A stretch of DNA of 64,000 bases from Mycetocola zhujimingii (GTDB taxonomy: Bacteria > Actinomycetota > Actinomycetes > Actinomycetales > Microbacteriaceae). Location: contig NZ_CP026949.1 of NCBI RefSeq assembly GCF_003065425.1, positions 1,736,001-1,800,000 of the forward strand, in the 5' to 3' direction. Made by a program: the position numbers and the translations under genes. Positions 26,908 through 34,976 of the stretch are shown here, piece after piece (position 1 is the first letter of the stretch; the number at the start of each line of letters is the position of its first letter). The notes beneath the pieces were generated by a model. It did no database searches. It was not told the origin of the DNA and was given only the letters and a program-made list of their open reading frames with translations.

Positions 26908-27055
26908 CGGCCACAGCCTGCAGACCGCCGACGGGGTGCTCGGCCGAGCCCGGCTTAGATCGCGAAGCGAATCCAACGTTGCGACCGCAAAGACGCGATC
27001 CGGGAGCCTCCGGAGCGCCCGCACGCGTTCCGGTCTGCGTTATCGCATTCCGCAT

Positions 27056-27664
27056 CTAGCGGATCCAGCTGCGGCGGCGTGCGATGATCGCCGCGTGCGG
27101 GCGCTGGCCAGGATCGACTCGTGTATGCGTCTCGACAATCTCGAAACCCGCCGCTGCAAGCTCATCCTGCATCAGCGGGACCGGCCAGTAGTAGGCCGTC
27201 ACGACGGCGTGGCCGAACGCTTCGATCTGCCCAGCTTCGAAGAACCCGAGGAGCAGCGTTCCCTCCGACCGGATGCAGCGCGCGAACTCGGTGAGCAGCG
27301 CAGGTACATCAGCCGGCGGTGTGTGAATGAGCGAGTACCAGGAGAGAATCCCGGCCAGTGCAGCGTCATCGGCTGGTAGCGCTTCGAGCGTTGCGACTCG
27401 AAATGGAACCTCGGGAAAGCGGGCGGCGGCGCCATCGATGAACTCACTCACCATGTCGATACCTTCTACCGCAACCCCGTGGTCGTGCAGAAACTTTGTC
27501 CAGTGGCCGGGGCCGCATCCGGCATCGATCGTCGGGCCGTCGACATCACGCGCCCAACCAGCGATGAGGTTTCGATCTCCTTCCGCCATTGCGGACAGCG
27601 AACCGAGTGCCTCCGTGTACTCCCCAGCTCTTTCCCGGTAAGCACTTCGCACTGCATCCGTCAT
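27056..27664 (-). CDS. Class I SAM-dependent methyltransferase
   Basis: 202 residues. SAM-binding motif I is TIDAGCGPGHWTKFL at about residues 50-65, followed by the acidic GIDMVSEFI and the post-motif SWYSLIHTP. It belongs to the general small-molecule methyltransferase fold (UbiE/COQ5-like), with no motif pointing to a substrate. ATG 27664 has TAGGTT six bases upstream, so the mRNA is probably leaderless. It lies just beyond the left end of the tRNA-Ala accretion region. Confidence 0.87.
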   Translation of the reverse strand: MTDAVRSAYRERAGEYTEALGSLSAMAEGDRNLIAGWARDVDGPTIDAGCGPGHWTKFLHDHGVAVEGIDMVSEFIDGAAARFPEVPFRVATLEALPADDAALAGILSWYSLIHTPPADVPALLTEFARCIRSEGTLLLGFFEAGQIEAFGHAVVTAYYWPVPLMQDELAAAGFEIVETHTRVDPGQRPHAAIIARRRSWIR

Positions 27665-27670
27665 GCAACC

Positions 27671-27676
27671 AACCTA
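27671..27676 (-). promoter_or_regulatory. -10 box of the methyltransferase gene
   Basis: TAGGTT on the minus strand six bases before ATG 27664. Confidence 0.4.
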
Positions 27677-27925
27677 TCTGTGCGTCAGTGCCTGACGCCG
27701 CTGACAGTCGATTCCGGGAACCGTCTCCCCAGCAACTCTGAACCGCGACGCGTACTCCCCGACGAGCGCCCGCTTCGGCCTTGAGGAACCGCACGTCGGT
27801 GTGGTCAGCATCGACGCGCACTACGTGATCGCTCGAAGGAACGGCGGTCGGCTTCGCCAACAACAATCTGAATGAGGGAGCACGACACGCCTGCCCACGG
27901 CGGGACGCGGCGTTCCCCCGAAACA

Positions 27926-27959
27926 CGAAAAAGGCCCGACAATCCGGAGATTGTCGGGC
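27926..27959 (-). terminator. Terminator, probably the ancestral tRNA-Ala terminator
   Basis: A perfect 11-bp stem (GCCCGACAATC at 27934-27944 with its complement at 27949-27959) is followed on the minus strand by CTTTTTCG. It directly follows a tRNA 3'-end remnant, as a tRNA terminator would. Confidence 0.8.
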
Positions 27960-27969
27960 ATCGTTGGTA

Positions 27970-27995
27970 GATCTGAGGGGATGCGAAGCCCTGCC
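27970..27995 (-). repeat. tRNA-Ala 3'-end remnant 1 (distal att-like repeat)
   Basis: Plus-strand GATCTGAGGGGAT matches the 3' end of tRNA-Ala, continuing with three mismatches to 27995. The bases just left of it (TTGGTA) still show the ACCA end on the minus strand. The 5' part of the tRNA is absent. Confidence 0.65.
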
Positions 27996-28062
27996 ATCTG
28001 TCGATCAAAAAGCACCCAAAAAGGCCCCAACAACCATGTCGGAGCGAGTAAAGCACCGCCGG

Positions 28063-28587
28063 TCAGGATGCAATTTGCTCCATCTGTGGCAGCGCGCGTT
28101 GCGAGTCGAATCGGATGCCGGCTGCATCAGACTCCAGCGCCCCGAAGACATAGATGGCGTACCCGCCGAACGGGATGAGCGAGATCAGGTACCACCATCC
28201 TGAACGGTTTGTGTCGTGCAATCGGCGCACTGTAACCGCGATCGACGGCAGGAGCACCGGCAGAGTAACCAACGCAAGCCCGATAACCATGACCAAGGTC
28301 GACGCCACAATTGCATTGATCATCGTGGTGGCCCCGTCCTCCTGCTCCGCGCCCACAACGACCCAGACCACCACAGCAACCATCACGATCGAGAGCACTA
28401 CTCCAGCGATCGAACCCACAATGCACTGGAAGAGCATCGCCCACCAGAATTCACTTCGACTGGCACGTCCAGTAAACACGGCGTACTTGCGGAAGAACCG
28501 GCGCACCGATGCGTCGAACGACGCACCGTAGAACGGCAGGTCGAGCGAGGTCGGTTCAGGGGCAGGCGCGTCGTAGACGGCGTGCAT
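28063..28587 (-). CDS. DUF805 membrane protein
   Basis: 174 residues from ATG 28587, which has TGGAG five bases upstream; a TTG at 28605 is less likely. DUF805 proteins are small inner-membrane proteins of unknown function. The family is shown by FRKYAVFTGRASRSEFWWAM near the N-terminus and RRLHDTNRSGWW near the C-terminus, with hydrophobic segments between and after. It lies between two partial copies of the tRNA-Ala 3' end, so it was probably acquired by integration at that tRNA. No integrase gene accompanies it. Confidence 0.88.
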   Translation of the reverse strand: MHAVYDAPAPEPTSLDLPFYGASFDASVRRFFRKYAVFTGRASRSEFWWAMLFQCIVGSIAGVVLSIVMVAVVVWVVVGAEQEDGATTMINAIVASTLVMVIGLALVTLPVLLPSIAVTVRRLHDTNRSGWWYLISLIPFGGYAIYVFGALESDAAGIRFDSQRALPQMEQIAS

Positions 28588-29045
28588 CGGACTCCAAACG
28601 ATCAAAATGAAGCTGGGCGGGTCGGAACGTCGTCGCGGAGTCGCGTAGATCGGCAGCCGACGTTTATGTGCGAGCCTATTGACGCTCGAGCGACCCGTCT
28701 GTACCTCGTTCGGGCTCAGCCGCCCGGCACGGTTCAGAGCGGTGTCGCATGTCCGCCTGATCTGAGGGGATTCGACCCCCTGACCCCCTGACCCCCTGAC
28801 AAACGTTGAAGTGTGGGCCCGCGCCGTCCTAAACCTCTCAGCCTGCTACAGAGACGGCGGCGACCCTCTACTTTCAGGGGCGCTGATGGAAGAGACGCGC
28901 GCCGTCTTCGACTCGATCGAGTTCACACCTCCCTTGACGAGCACGCGTCGGAGGGAGAAGATGAGGATCATTCGCGCCGCGCCACCCCCGGGAAGGATCG
29001 CTCGAAGACCCCGGAACCCCGGCACCGCGCCACAAAGGAGTGCGC
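28588..29045. other. Gene-free stretch with tRNA remnant and a possible gene fragment
   Basis: About 460 bases between the DUF805 and M14 genes. It contains remnant 2 of the tRNA-Ala 3' end with a local octamer repeat. After that comes an open plus frame from about 28811 whose translation includes LMEETRAVFDSIEFTPP, which looks like the C-terminal end of a longer protein without its body. I cannot name that protein. The last bases hold the M14 ribosome-binding site. Confidence 0.45.
28759..28790 (-). repeat. tRNA-Ala 3'-end remnant 2 (att-like repeat)
   Basis: 32 bases matching tRNA-Ala 3' sequence 32280-32311 with a single mismatch (C for A at the 18th base). Similarity stops before the acceptor C72 and CCA. 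The CCCCCTGA part is repeated in tandem up to 28800. Confidence 0.85.
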
Positions 29046-32000
29046 ATGTTCCGCAAGCTTGCCATCGCCACCAGCGTCGCATTGGTCGTCACGATGCTCG
29101 TCTCCACGCCAAGCATGGCGAGCCCTCCGCCTCCGCAGGTAGACCAGGATCGCCTCGCGGTGTACACCGGCACGGTGAGCGTTGAGGATCTGGCCGCCAT
29201 CGTCGAGCTGGGTGTCGACCGTCAGGAGCTGGTGACGACGCCCAACGGCGAGGCATCCGGCCAAGTGGACGTGCAGGTCATCCTGAGCGGCGATCAGGCC
29301 GCGCAGCTTGCCGAGGGAGGCACGACGCTCGAGGTCAAGACGCCGTCGGCGCAGCGTCGATCCTTGGATGCAGCCGACGGTGTGTTCCGCACCTACAGCG
29401 GCGAGGGCGGCATCCTCGAGGAGCTCATGACACTGGCGGCATCCAACCCGAAGATCGCCGAGTTCCGTGTGATCGGGCAGACCGTGAATGGCCAGGACAT
29501 CGGCGCGGTGCGCCTCACGAAGAACGTCGCGAAGACCAAGGACGGCAAGCGCCCCGCCACGGTGTACGTCGGCGCGCAGCATGCGCGCGAATGGATCACG
29601 CCCGAGATGGTCCGGCGATTGCTCAACTACTATGTCGATTCCTACGGGAGCGACCCGCGCATCAAGGGCATCGTCGACGACACAGAGCTGTGGTTCGTGC
29701 CCGTCGCCAACCCCGACGGCTACGACTTCACCTTCACCGAGGGCCAGCGACTCTGGCGCAAGAACCTTCGCGATAACGACGGAGACGGCCAGATCACGGT
29801 CGGCGATGGGGTGGACCTCAACCGCAACTACCCCACCCGCTGGGGTTACGACAACGAGGGCTCCTCACCCGCCCCGGCAAGCGAGACCTACCGTGGGACC
29901 GCGCCCGCATCGGAACCCGAGACGCAGGCGCTCGACGCGCTGTTCGCGAAGCTCACACCGCAGTTCCTCGTGAATTACCACTCGGCCGCGGAGCTGCTGT
30001 TGCACGGTATCGGCTGGCAGGTCTCGACGCCGTCGCCGGACGACGTGATCTACGAAGCGATGGTGGGCGACGACGCGACACCCGCGATCGCCGGCTACGA
30101 CCCCGACATCTCGGCAGAGCTGTACACGACCAACGGCGATACCGATTCGCACGCCCAGGAGGCGTACGGAGTTCTCGGCTTCACACCCGAGATGGGCACT
30201 TGTGAGTCCGTGTCCGACTTGTACGACGATGACGAGTGGAACTCCGAAGACTGCGAGAGCGGCTTCAACTTCCCCGACGACGAGGGGCTCATCCAGGCCG
30301 AATTCGAGAAGAACATCCCCTTCGCACTGGCCGTGGCGGAATCTGCCAAGGACCCGAACGACCCTGTCTCGGTTGTAGGCCGGGATGCTGAGGACTTCCG
30401 CGTCGACAGCTTCTCGGTCTCTTACGGCGACCCGCAGACCGTGGCTGTCTGGGCAAAACGGGACTTGCTCGCGAAGGTGATGAGCTACCGCATAAACGGC
30501 GGACCCCTGCGGATCTCGACGGTGGAGGAGTGGAACGGCGGCGAGCGGTACGGCGACGAGAACGTCGACTACTACGGCGAGTATCGCGGAACCGTGCGGG
30601 GTGCGAAGGCGGGCGACAGCGTCGAGGTCTGGTTCTCGGGACTGCCGTCGGCGCGCGACATCATCAAGAACCGCTCGCTGAAGAAGATCAGCAGTGAGCG
30701 CTTCACCTACCAGGTGGCGCACGACACCGGCAATTCGGTGCTCATCATCGCCAACGAGGACTACACGGGTGTGAACCCCGAATCCACTCCCAGCGGTGTC
30801 GGCCCGAAATACCTCGACGCACATATCGCGGCATTCGAGGCGAACGGCGTCACGCCGGATGTCTGGGACGTCGACGCGAACGGCGTGCCGCACGACCTCG
30901 GTGTGCTGAGCCACTACGACGCGGTGCTCTGGTACCTCGGCGACAACCGGCTCACCCAGGATCCGGAGGACGAGATCACACAGACGTACTTCGGAGACCT
31001 CGAGGATGCCTCCGTGGCGGAGCGGCAGCAATACCTGACGCTCGCTGTGCGGGACTACCTCAACGAAGGGGGCAAGCTCGCTCTGGCGGGTGAGACGGCC
31101 GCCTACTACGGGCAGTTCGGGGCAGCGCTGGGCGGGATCTACTACGGTCTGGACGGTGCGCCGGATCAGGATTGCGTCGTCACGGCGGACCCGTACTCGG
31201 ATTGCCTGCTGCTGGCCGACGACTTCACCCAGTATTGGCTGGGAGCGTACAACCGCACTCCCGTCGGTGCCGACGGCATGACGGGGACGGCTGCACCGCT
31301 CGATGGGATCGAGGCACTCTTCGGGGGACCGGCGACGGAGGACAATCCGGTCGATGAGGCCGGCGCGTTCACCGTGACGAGCGACGTGCTCCCCGTTGAG
31401 CAGTTCCCGCAGTTCGAGAGCTGGGCGGTGGCGCAGTACGAGAACCCATCGGGGCCGTTCATCCCCATCGAAGGACTCTGGTCCATGTTCGCCGCGCACA
31501 TCGATGACGGCTATCAGCGACTGAGCCGGACGTTCTCAGTGCCGGAACTGGGGGTCGGTGACACGGCGACCTTCGATGCGCAGTTCTCGTACGCGACGGA
31601 GTTCGGCTACGACAACGTCATCGTCGAGGCTCGACCGGCAGGCACCGAGGAATGGACCACGCTTCCCGACCTGGGCGGCGCCACCACCACCGATGTTCCG
31701 GCGGAGTGCGAGGCGGGGTTCTACGTCGAAGAGCACCCGCAGCTGGAGCACTACCTCACCGTTGGGAACCCGTGCGAGGCGACCGGAACCACCGGCGAAT
31801 GGAACGCCTTCACCGGTTCGTCCGGCGGCTGGATCCCGGTGTCCTTCGACCTCAGCGCATACGCGGGGCAGGACGTCGAGGTCGTGATCAGCTACGTCAC
31901 CGACGGCTTCACTGGCGACACGGGGCTCATGGTGGACGACACGAAGTTCGTCCTGAACGGCGAGGCGACGGAACCGGAAGGCTTCGAAGAGGAGGACGTC

Positions 32001-32207
32001 TCACCCTGGAGTGTTCTCGCCGCCCCGGAGGGGAGTCCCGACAACAGCGGCCAGTTCGAACGGTATTCGGCAGAGGGTCCGTTCCTCAGCTCGACAGCCA
32101 CGTCGGACACGCTGCTGCTCGGATTCGGCCTCGAACAGCTGGAGTCGGACACCGCCCGATCGGAGGTCGTCGCGCGGGTGCTCACGCACCTGGGCCGTGT
32201 TGAATAA
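29046..32207 (+). CDS. Secreted M14 zinc carboxypeptidase with C-terminal accessory domains
   Basis: 1053 residues. It starts with a Sec signal peptide (basic MFRK, hydrophobic LAIATSVALVVTMLV, likely cleavage after SMAS). A propeptide-like region follows, then an M14 domain at about 120-440 with zinc ligands His179 and Glu182 (QHAREW), His312 (NYHS), catalytic Glu382 (TPEMG) and the substrate motif DLNRNYPTRWG. The remaining 600 residues hold a beta-rich section, a Rossmann-like part from about 575 (VLIIANEDYTG) and a jelly-roll-like part near 845-980 resembling immune-inhibitor-A proteases. Expected role: trimming C-terminal residues from external peptides. ATG 29046 follows AAAGGAG by five bases. 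It fills the interval between tRNA-Ala and remnant 2. Confidence 0.9.
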   Translation: MFRKLAIATSVALVVTMLVSTPSMASPPPPQVDQDRLAVYTGTVSVEDLAAIVELGVDRQELVTTPNGEASGQVDVQVILSGDQAAQLAEGGTTLEVKTPSAQRRSLDAADGVFRTYSGEGGILEELMTLAASNPKIAEFRVIGQTVNGQDIGAVRLTKNVAKTKDGKRPATVYVGAQHAREWITPEMVRRLLNYYVDSYGSDPRIKGIVDDTELWFVPVANPDGYDFTFTEGQRLWRKNLRDNDGDGQITVGDGVDLNRNYPTRWGYDNEGSSPAPASETYRGTAPASEPETQALDALFAKLTPQFLVNYHSAAELLLHGIGWQVSTPSPDDVIYEAMVGDDATPAIAGYDPDISAELYTTNGDTDSHAQEAYGVLGFTPEMGTCESVSDLYDDDEWNSEDCESGFNFPDDEGLIQAEFEKNIPFALAVAESAKDPNDPVSVVGRDAEDFRVDSFSVSYGDPQTVAVWAKRDLLAKVMSYRINGGPLRISTVEEWNGGERYGDENVDYYGEYRGTVRGAKAGDSVEVWFSGLPSARDIIKNRSLKKISSERFTYQVAHDTGNSVLIIANEDYTGVNPESTPSGVGPKYLDAHIAAFEANGVTPDVWDVDANGVPHDLGVLSHYDAVLWYLGDNRLTQDPEDEITQTYFGDLEDASVAERQQYLTLAVRDYLNEGGKLALAGETAAYYGQFGAALGGIYYGLDGAPDQDCVVTADPYSDCLLLADDFTQYWLGAYNRTPVGADGMTGTAAPLDGIEALFGGPATEDNPVDEAGAFTVTSDVLPVEQFPQFESWAVAQYENPSGPFIPIEGLWSMFAAHIDDGYQRLSRTFSVPELGVGDTATFDAQFSYATEFGYDNVIVEARPAGTEEWTTLPDLGGATTTDVPAECEAGFYVEEHPQLEHYLTVGNPCEATGTTGEWNAFTGSSGGWIPVSFDLSAYAGQDVEVVISYVTDGFTGDTGLMVDDTKFVLNGEATEPEGFEEEDVSPWSVLAAPEGSPDNSGQFERYSAEGPFLSSTATSDTLLLGFGLEQLESDTARSEVVARVLTHLGRVE

Positions 32208-32242
32208 AAAAGAAACACTCTAAAGCCCACGCCAACGAAAAG

Positions 32243-32273
32243 AACCCCTGAGAACTTATCGTTCTCAGGGGTT
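32243..32273. terminator. Bidirectional terminator of tRNA-Ala and the M14 gene
   Basis: A perfect 13-bp stem (AACCCCTGAGAAC at 32243-32255, complement at 32261-32273) with a 5-base loop. T-rich tracts follow on both sides. It adjoins the encoded CCA end of the tRNA. Confidence 0.85.
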
Positions 32274-32274
32274 T

Positions 32275-32350
32275 TGGTGGATCTGAGGGGATTCGAACCC
32301 CTGACCCCCTGCATGCCATGCAGGTGCGCTACCAGCTGCGCCACAGACCC
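32275..32350 (-). tRNA. tRNA-Ala (anticodon GGC)
   Basis: 76 bases folding as a full cloverleaf. The 7-bp acceptor stem has GGGTCTG pairing with CAGATCC, including the G3-U70 wobble that marks alanine tRNAs. The D stem is GCGC/GCGC. The anticodon loop ATGGCAT carries anticodon GGC. The T arm is AGGGG-TTCGAAT-CCCCT. The CCA end is encoded. Its 3' part is repeated at 28759-28790 and, degraded, at 27970-27995, so this gene has served as an integration site. rsfS lies upstream on the same strand, a frequent neighbour in this family. Confidence 0.97.
32280..32311 (-). repeat. tRNA-side copy of the att-like repeat
   Basis: The T arm and 3' acceptor strand of tRNA-Ala. This is the intact copy of the repeat found at 28759-28790 and 27970-27995. 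Confidence 0.8.
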
Positions 32351-32435
32351 ATTTCGGCCGCTTCGATCGCTCGAAGCAACCTGTTTAGATTACTACACAA
32401 TCCGAAATGTTCCGAATCGAGCGGCAACCCGGGGG

Positions 32436-32813
32436 CTACTCAGCCGAGGCTCGCGCCGGCTCAGCGATGGGAATGACCGGGCAGTCCTTCCAGAGGCGCT
32501 CGAGCGAGTAGTACAGTCGCTCTTCCTCGTGGAATACGTGCACGACGAGGTCGCCGAAGTCGATGAGGACCCAGCGGCCTTCGGATCGGCCTTCACGCCG
32601 AAGCGTCTTGTGACCCGCTGCGTTGAGCTGGTCTTCGATCTCGCCGGCGACGGCCATGACGTTGCGCTCGTTGCGACCCGTCGCGATAAAGAAAATGTCG
32701 ACAAACGGCAACGGCTCGGAGACGTCAAGAGCGACGAGGTCTTCGGCACCCTTGTCCTGCGCTGCCGCAACGGCGATGTTCAGTTGTTCGATGGTTGATT
32801 CACGTGCTGTCAC
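32436..32813 (-). CDS. rsfS: Ribosomal silencing factor RsfS
   Basis: 125 residues from the GTG at 32813. RsfS binds ribosomal protein L14 on the large subunit and blocks subunit joining when nutrients are short. Family motifs: EDLVALDVSEPLPFVDIFFI, GRNERNVMAVAGEIED, EGRWVLIDFGDLVVHVF and REYY-like RLYYSLERLWKD. An AGAAAGG sequence upstream supports the GTG; the longer frame to 32906 runs into the preceding gene. It closes the nadD-(single-TM gene)-rsfS series. Confidence 0.95.
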   Translation of the reverse strand: MTARESTIEQLNIAVAAAQDKGAEDLVALDVSEPLPFVDIFFIATGRNERNVMAVAGEIEDQLNAAGHKTLRREGRSEGRWVLIDFGDLVVHVFHEEERLYYSLERLWKDCPVIPIAEPARASAE

Positions 32814-32835
32814 TGGGAAGTGGCCTTTCTGGGGG

Positions 32836-34122
32836 CTATCGCGACTGGAAAGCGCCGGCCGCGATACCGACGATGATGACCGACAGCACGGCGACGGCCA
32901 GCACACCGGCGGTGATCGCCAGGATGAGGAGGAGTCGGTTGCTGCGGGCAGGAGCTGGAGGGGTAATCACATCGCGCGTAGCGGTGTGTGTCGACACAGC
33001 GCGGCTGGCGGAGACCGGTGTCCCCGCGGTTGCCGGCCGTGCTTCGTCTTCTTCGTCGAACATCGAATCGATGTCGGACCTGTCAAAGCCACTCGGGTGT
33101 TTACCCGTTGAGCCTGTGCCGGTCGAGATGTCGATCGAGCCGGTGATAACGACGCCGCCCTGTGCCGTGAGCGGTCCGGTGAACGGGTCGCCCGTCGGCA
33201 TGGATGGAAGGATCAGCGAGCTGGTTCCGACACCGTTGCCGGCTTCCTCGAGGCCGCGGGCGATGATCTGGTCGAAGGGCTCCTCGAGCTCGGTGTCGAT
33301 CTCGCTGAGTACCGGGGCGGGGCGTTCACTGACCGCTGCGCCGAAGTTACTGGCCAGCTGCGGCTCTTCGTCGTCATCGGTGTGGGGCGCGGAGGTGTCG
33401 CTTTCGTCATCGTCGACGACCGGAAGGCCGAACGACGTGCGCTTCTTCGCCGGGGCCTCATCGTCACTCTCACTGACGACGACAAGTCCCGGAGTCTCGT
33501 GGTCGACGGCACCGGCTCGGGCAGCGGATGCCGGAACAAACGACGGCAGGCGCGACGACTTGGGCGCCCCCGCGGTCTCCTCGACCGGTGGGGCCTTGCG
33601 AGCCCGAGGTTTCCGGTCGGGCCTGGCGTCCTGATCGTCGTCAACCGCGTCGTCGTCGACTGGATCGCTGTCACTAGGCTCGTGGTCTACCGGCTCACTG
33701 TCACCTGGCTCAGTGGCGACCGCGTCATTCTCAACGCGCTCGTTCTCGGCGGGAGCCTTGCTCGCAGGAGCAACGACAGGGGCCTGACTCGCGGCGGAGT
33801 TTTTCTCTCCGGACCGGGCATCGCCGGGTTCGACGAGCGGCGGGATGATGGTGACGGATGCCGTCCGCACGCGTTCGAGGTCACGCGCCTGTCGCCGGGT
33901 CAGCTGCGACCCTTCGGCTGCCGCGCGCTCGAGCGCTTCAACTTCTTCGGCCGTCATCGACGGCTCGGGCTGCGAGCCGGACACGTTGGGTATCGCCCCA
34001 CCTGACACAGGAGTCGTGGTGGAGACGCGACGTGACTTCGTTTCGGGGGTCACGTCAGTCGTTCGCTGCTGCTCACGCAGCTGGCGACGAGAGAGCGGTT
34101 GCTCGTCGGGCAGCGGGGTCAT
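32836..34122 (-). CDS. Acidic low-complexity protein with C-terminal TM anchor
   Basis: 428 residues. The N-terminus contains two similar basic repeats, [11 protein letters not shown] and [14 protein letters not shown] long acidic, proline- and serine-rich region (about 80-270) is probably disordered, and one TM segment ([20 protein letters not shown]) lies at about 398-422. I know this gene only by position: Microbacteriaceae commonly have an uncharacterised membrane protein between nadD and rsfS. Its start overlaps the nadD stop by four bases, so the two are co-translated. No enzymatic motif is seen. Confidence 0.8.
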   Translation of the reverse strand: MTPLPDEQPLSRRQLREQQRTTDVTPETKSRRVSTTTPVSGGAIPNVSGSQPEPSMTAEEVEALERAAAEGSQLTRRQARDLERVRTASVTIIPPLVEPGDARSGEKNSAASQAPVVAPASKAPAENERVENDAVATEPGDSEPVDHEPSDSDPVDDDAVDDDQDARPDRKPRARKAPPVEETAGAPKSSRLPSFVPASAARAGAVDHETPGLVVVSESDDEAPAKKRTSFGLPVVDDDESDTSAPHTDDDEEPQLASNFGAAVSERPAPVLSEIDTELEEPFDQIIARGLEEAGNGVGTSSLILPSMPTGDPFTGPLTAQGGVVITGSIDISTGTGSTGKHPSGFDRSDIDSMFDEEDEARPATAGTPVSASRAVSTHTATRDVITPPAPARSNRLLLILAITAGVLAVAVLSVIIVGIAAGAFQSR

Positions 34123-34718
34123 GCAATACTCCGATACAGGTGGTGTTTGGTGATGTACTGAACGACACCGTCGGGAACCAAATACCAGACCGGGAATCCC
34201 CGGCTCACCCGGCTCCGACAGTCGGTCGACGATATCGCCAGGGCCGGAACTTCCAACAAGCTTACGTCTTGAGGCGGTAATCCCGAAACGCTGAGCGGAT
34301 GTCCCGGTCGACTCACAGCCACGAAGTGGGCGAGAGACCAGAGCTCCTCGACGTCTTTCCAGTTAAAAATCTGTGCAACGGCATCCGCACCGGTGATGAA
34401 GAACAGTTCAGCATCCGGGCGATTCCGGTGGATGTCGCGAAGCGTATCGATCGTGTACGTCGTGCCTTCGCGGTCGACGTCGACCCGGCTGACCGTGAAT
34501 CTGGGGTTCGACGCTGTCGCGATGACCGTCATGAGATAGCGGTGCTCGGCCGGGGTGACAACGTTCTTGTGCCACGGTCGGCCCGTCGGCACGAAGATGA
34601 CCTCGTCGAGATCGAACGACTGGGCAACCTCACTGGCGGCGACAAGGTGGCCGTTGTGGATGGGATCGAAGGTTCCACCCATAACGCCCACTCGTGGCCG
34701 GCGCGACGCGACTGCCAT
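34119..34718 (-). CDS. nadD: Nicotinate-nucleotide adenylyltransferase
   Basis: 199 residues from ATG 34718 ([11 protein letters not shown]). NadD converts nicotinate mononucleotide and ATP to deamido-NAD in NAD synthesis. The nucleotidyltransferase signature [12 protein letters not shown] is at residues about 14-25, with [21 protein letters not shown] and the C-terminal [10 protein letters not shown] (ISST-R motif) also present. The open frame continues to 34934, but that part overlaps the small upstream gene. It stands eight bases after that gene. Confidence 0.96.
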   Translation of the reverse strand: MAVASRRPRVGVMGGTFDPIHNGHLVAASEVAQSFDLDEVIFVPTGRPWHKNVVTPAEHRYLMTVIATASNPRFTVSRVDVDREGTTYTIDTLRDIHRNRPDAELFFITGADAVAQIFNWKDVEELWSLAHFVAVSRPGHPLSVSGLPPQDVSLLEVPALAISSTDCRSRVSRGFPVWYLVPDGVVQYITKHHLYRSIA

Positions 34719-34725
34719 TGTGGGG

Positions 34726-34923
34726 CTAGTGACCGTGTCCGGGTTCTGCCGCGGCTTGTCCCGAGGCCTTGGCGCTGTGCCGGTTTGCAACGTCGCGGTA
34801 GCTGAACGTCGCGACGCCGAGGAAGATGAAGACAATGAGAGCGATGACGCCGTACATCCAGGTGGGCATGGGCAGCTCCACGTGTGATACTGCTTCGGCG
34901 AGAAGGGTCGTCGCATACGACAT
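34726..34923 (-). CDS. Small single-TM protein with histidine-rich tail
   Basis: 65 residues from ATG 34923, with TGGAG upstream. One TM segment ([19 protein letters not shown]) is followed by a polar tail ending in GHGH. Function unknown. Small proteins of this kind between proA and nadD are usual in the family, which suggests a conserved role. The terminal His pairs could bind metal, but the sequence alone does not show this. Confidence 0.75.
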   Translation of the reverse strand: MSYATTLLAEAVSHVELPMPTWMYGVIALIVFIFLGVATFSYRDVANRHSAKASGQAAAEPGHGH

Positions 34924-34976
34924 GTGTGCTCCATTCAGTTCCGGCGGGGTGACCACGCCACCATTCAGTCTAACGA

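Larger units (their letters stand above)
27665..28062. other. Gene-free stretch with terminator and tRNA 3'-end remnant
   Basis: About 400 bases without a credible gene. It holds the methyltransferase promoter, a strong minus-strand terminator (27926-27959) and a degraded tRNA-Ala 3' end (27970-27995). The right part is unusually rich in short A runs for this genome. Confidence 0.6.

Noticed and set aside
29865-31499. A 544-residue minus-strand frame inside the M14 gene
   Set aside because: Antisense to a protein with conserved catalytic residues; its composition is Arg/Val-rich shadow without motifs.
27926-32350. A complete prophage or integrative element
   Set aside because: Repeats are present, but there is no integrase, relaxase, replication or phage gene in the interval.
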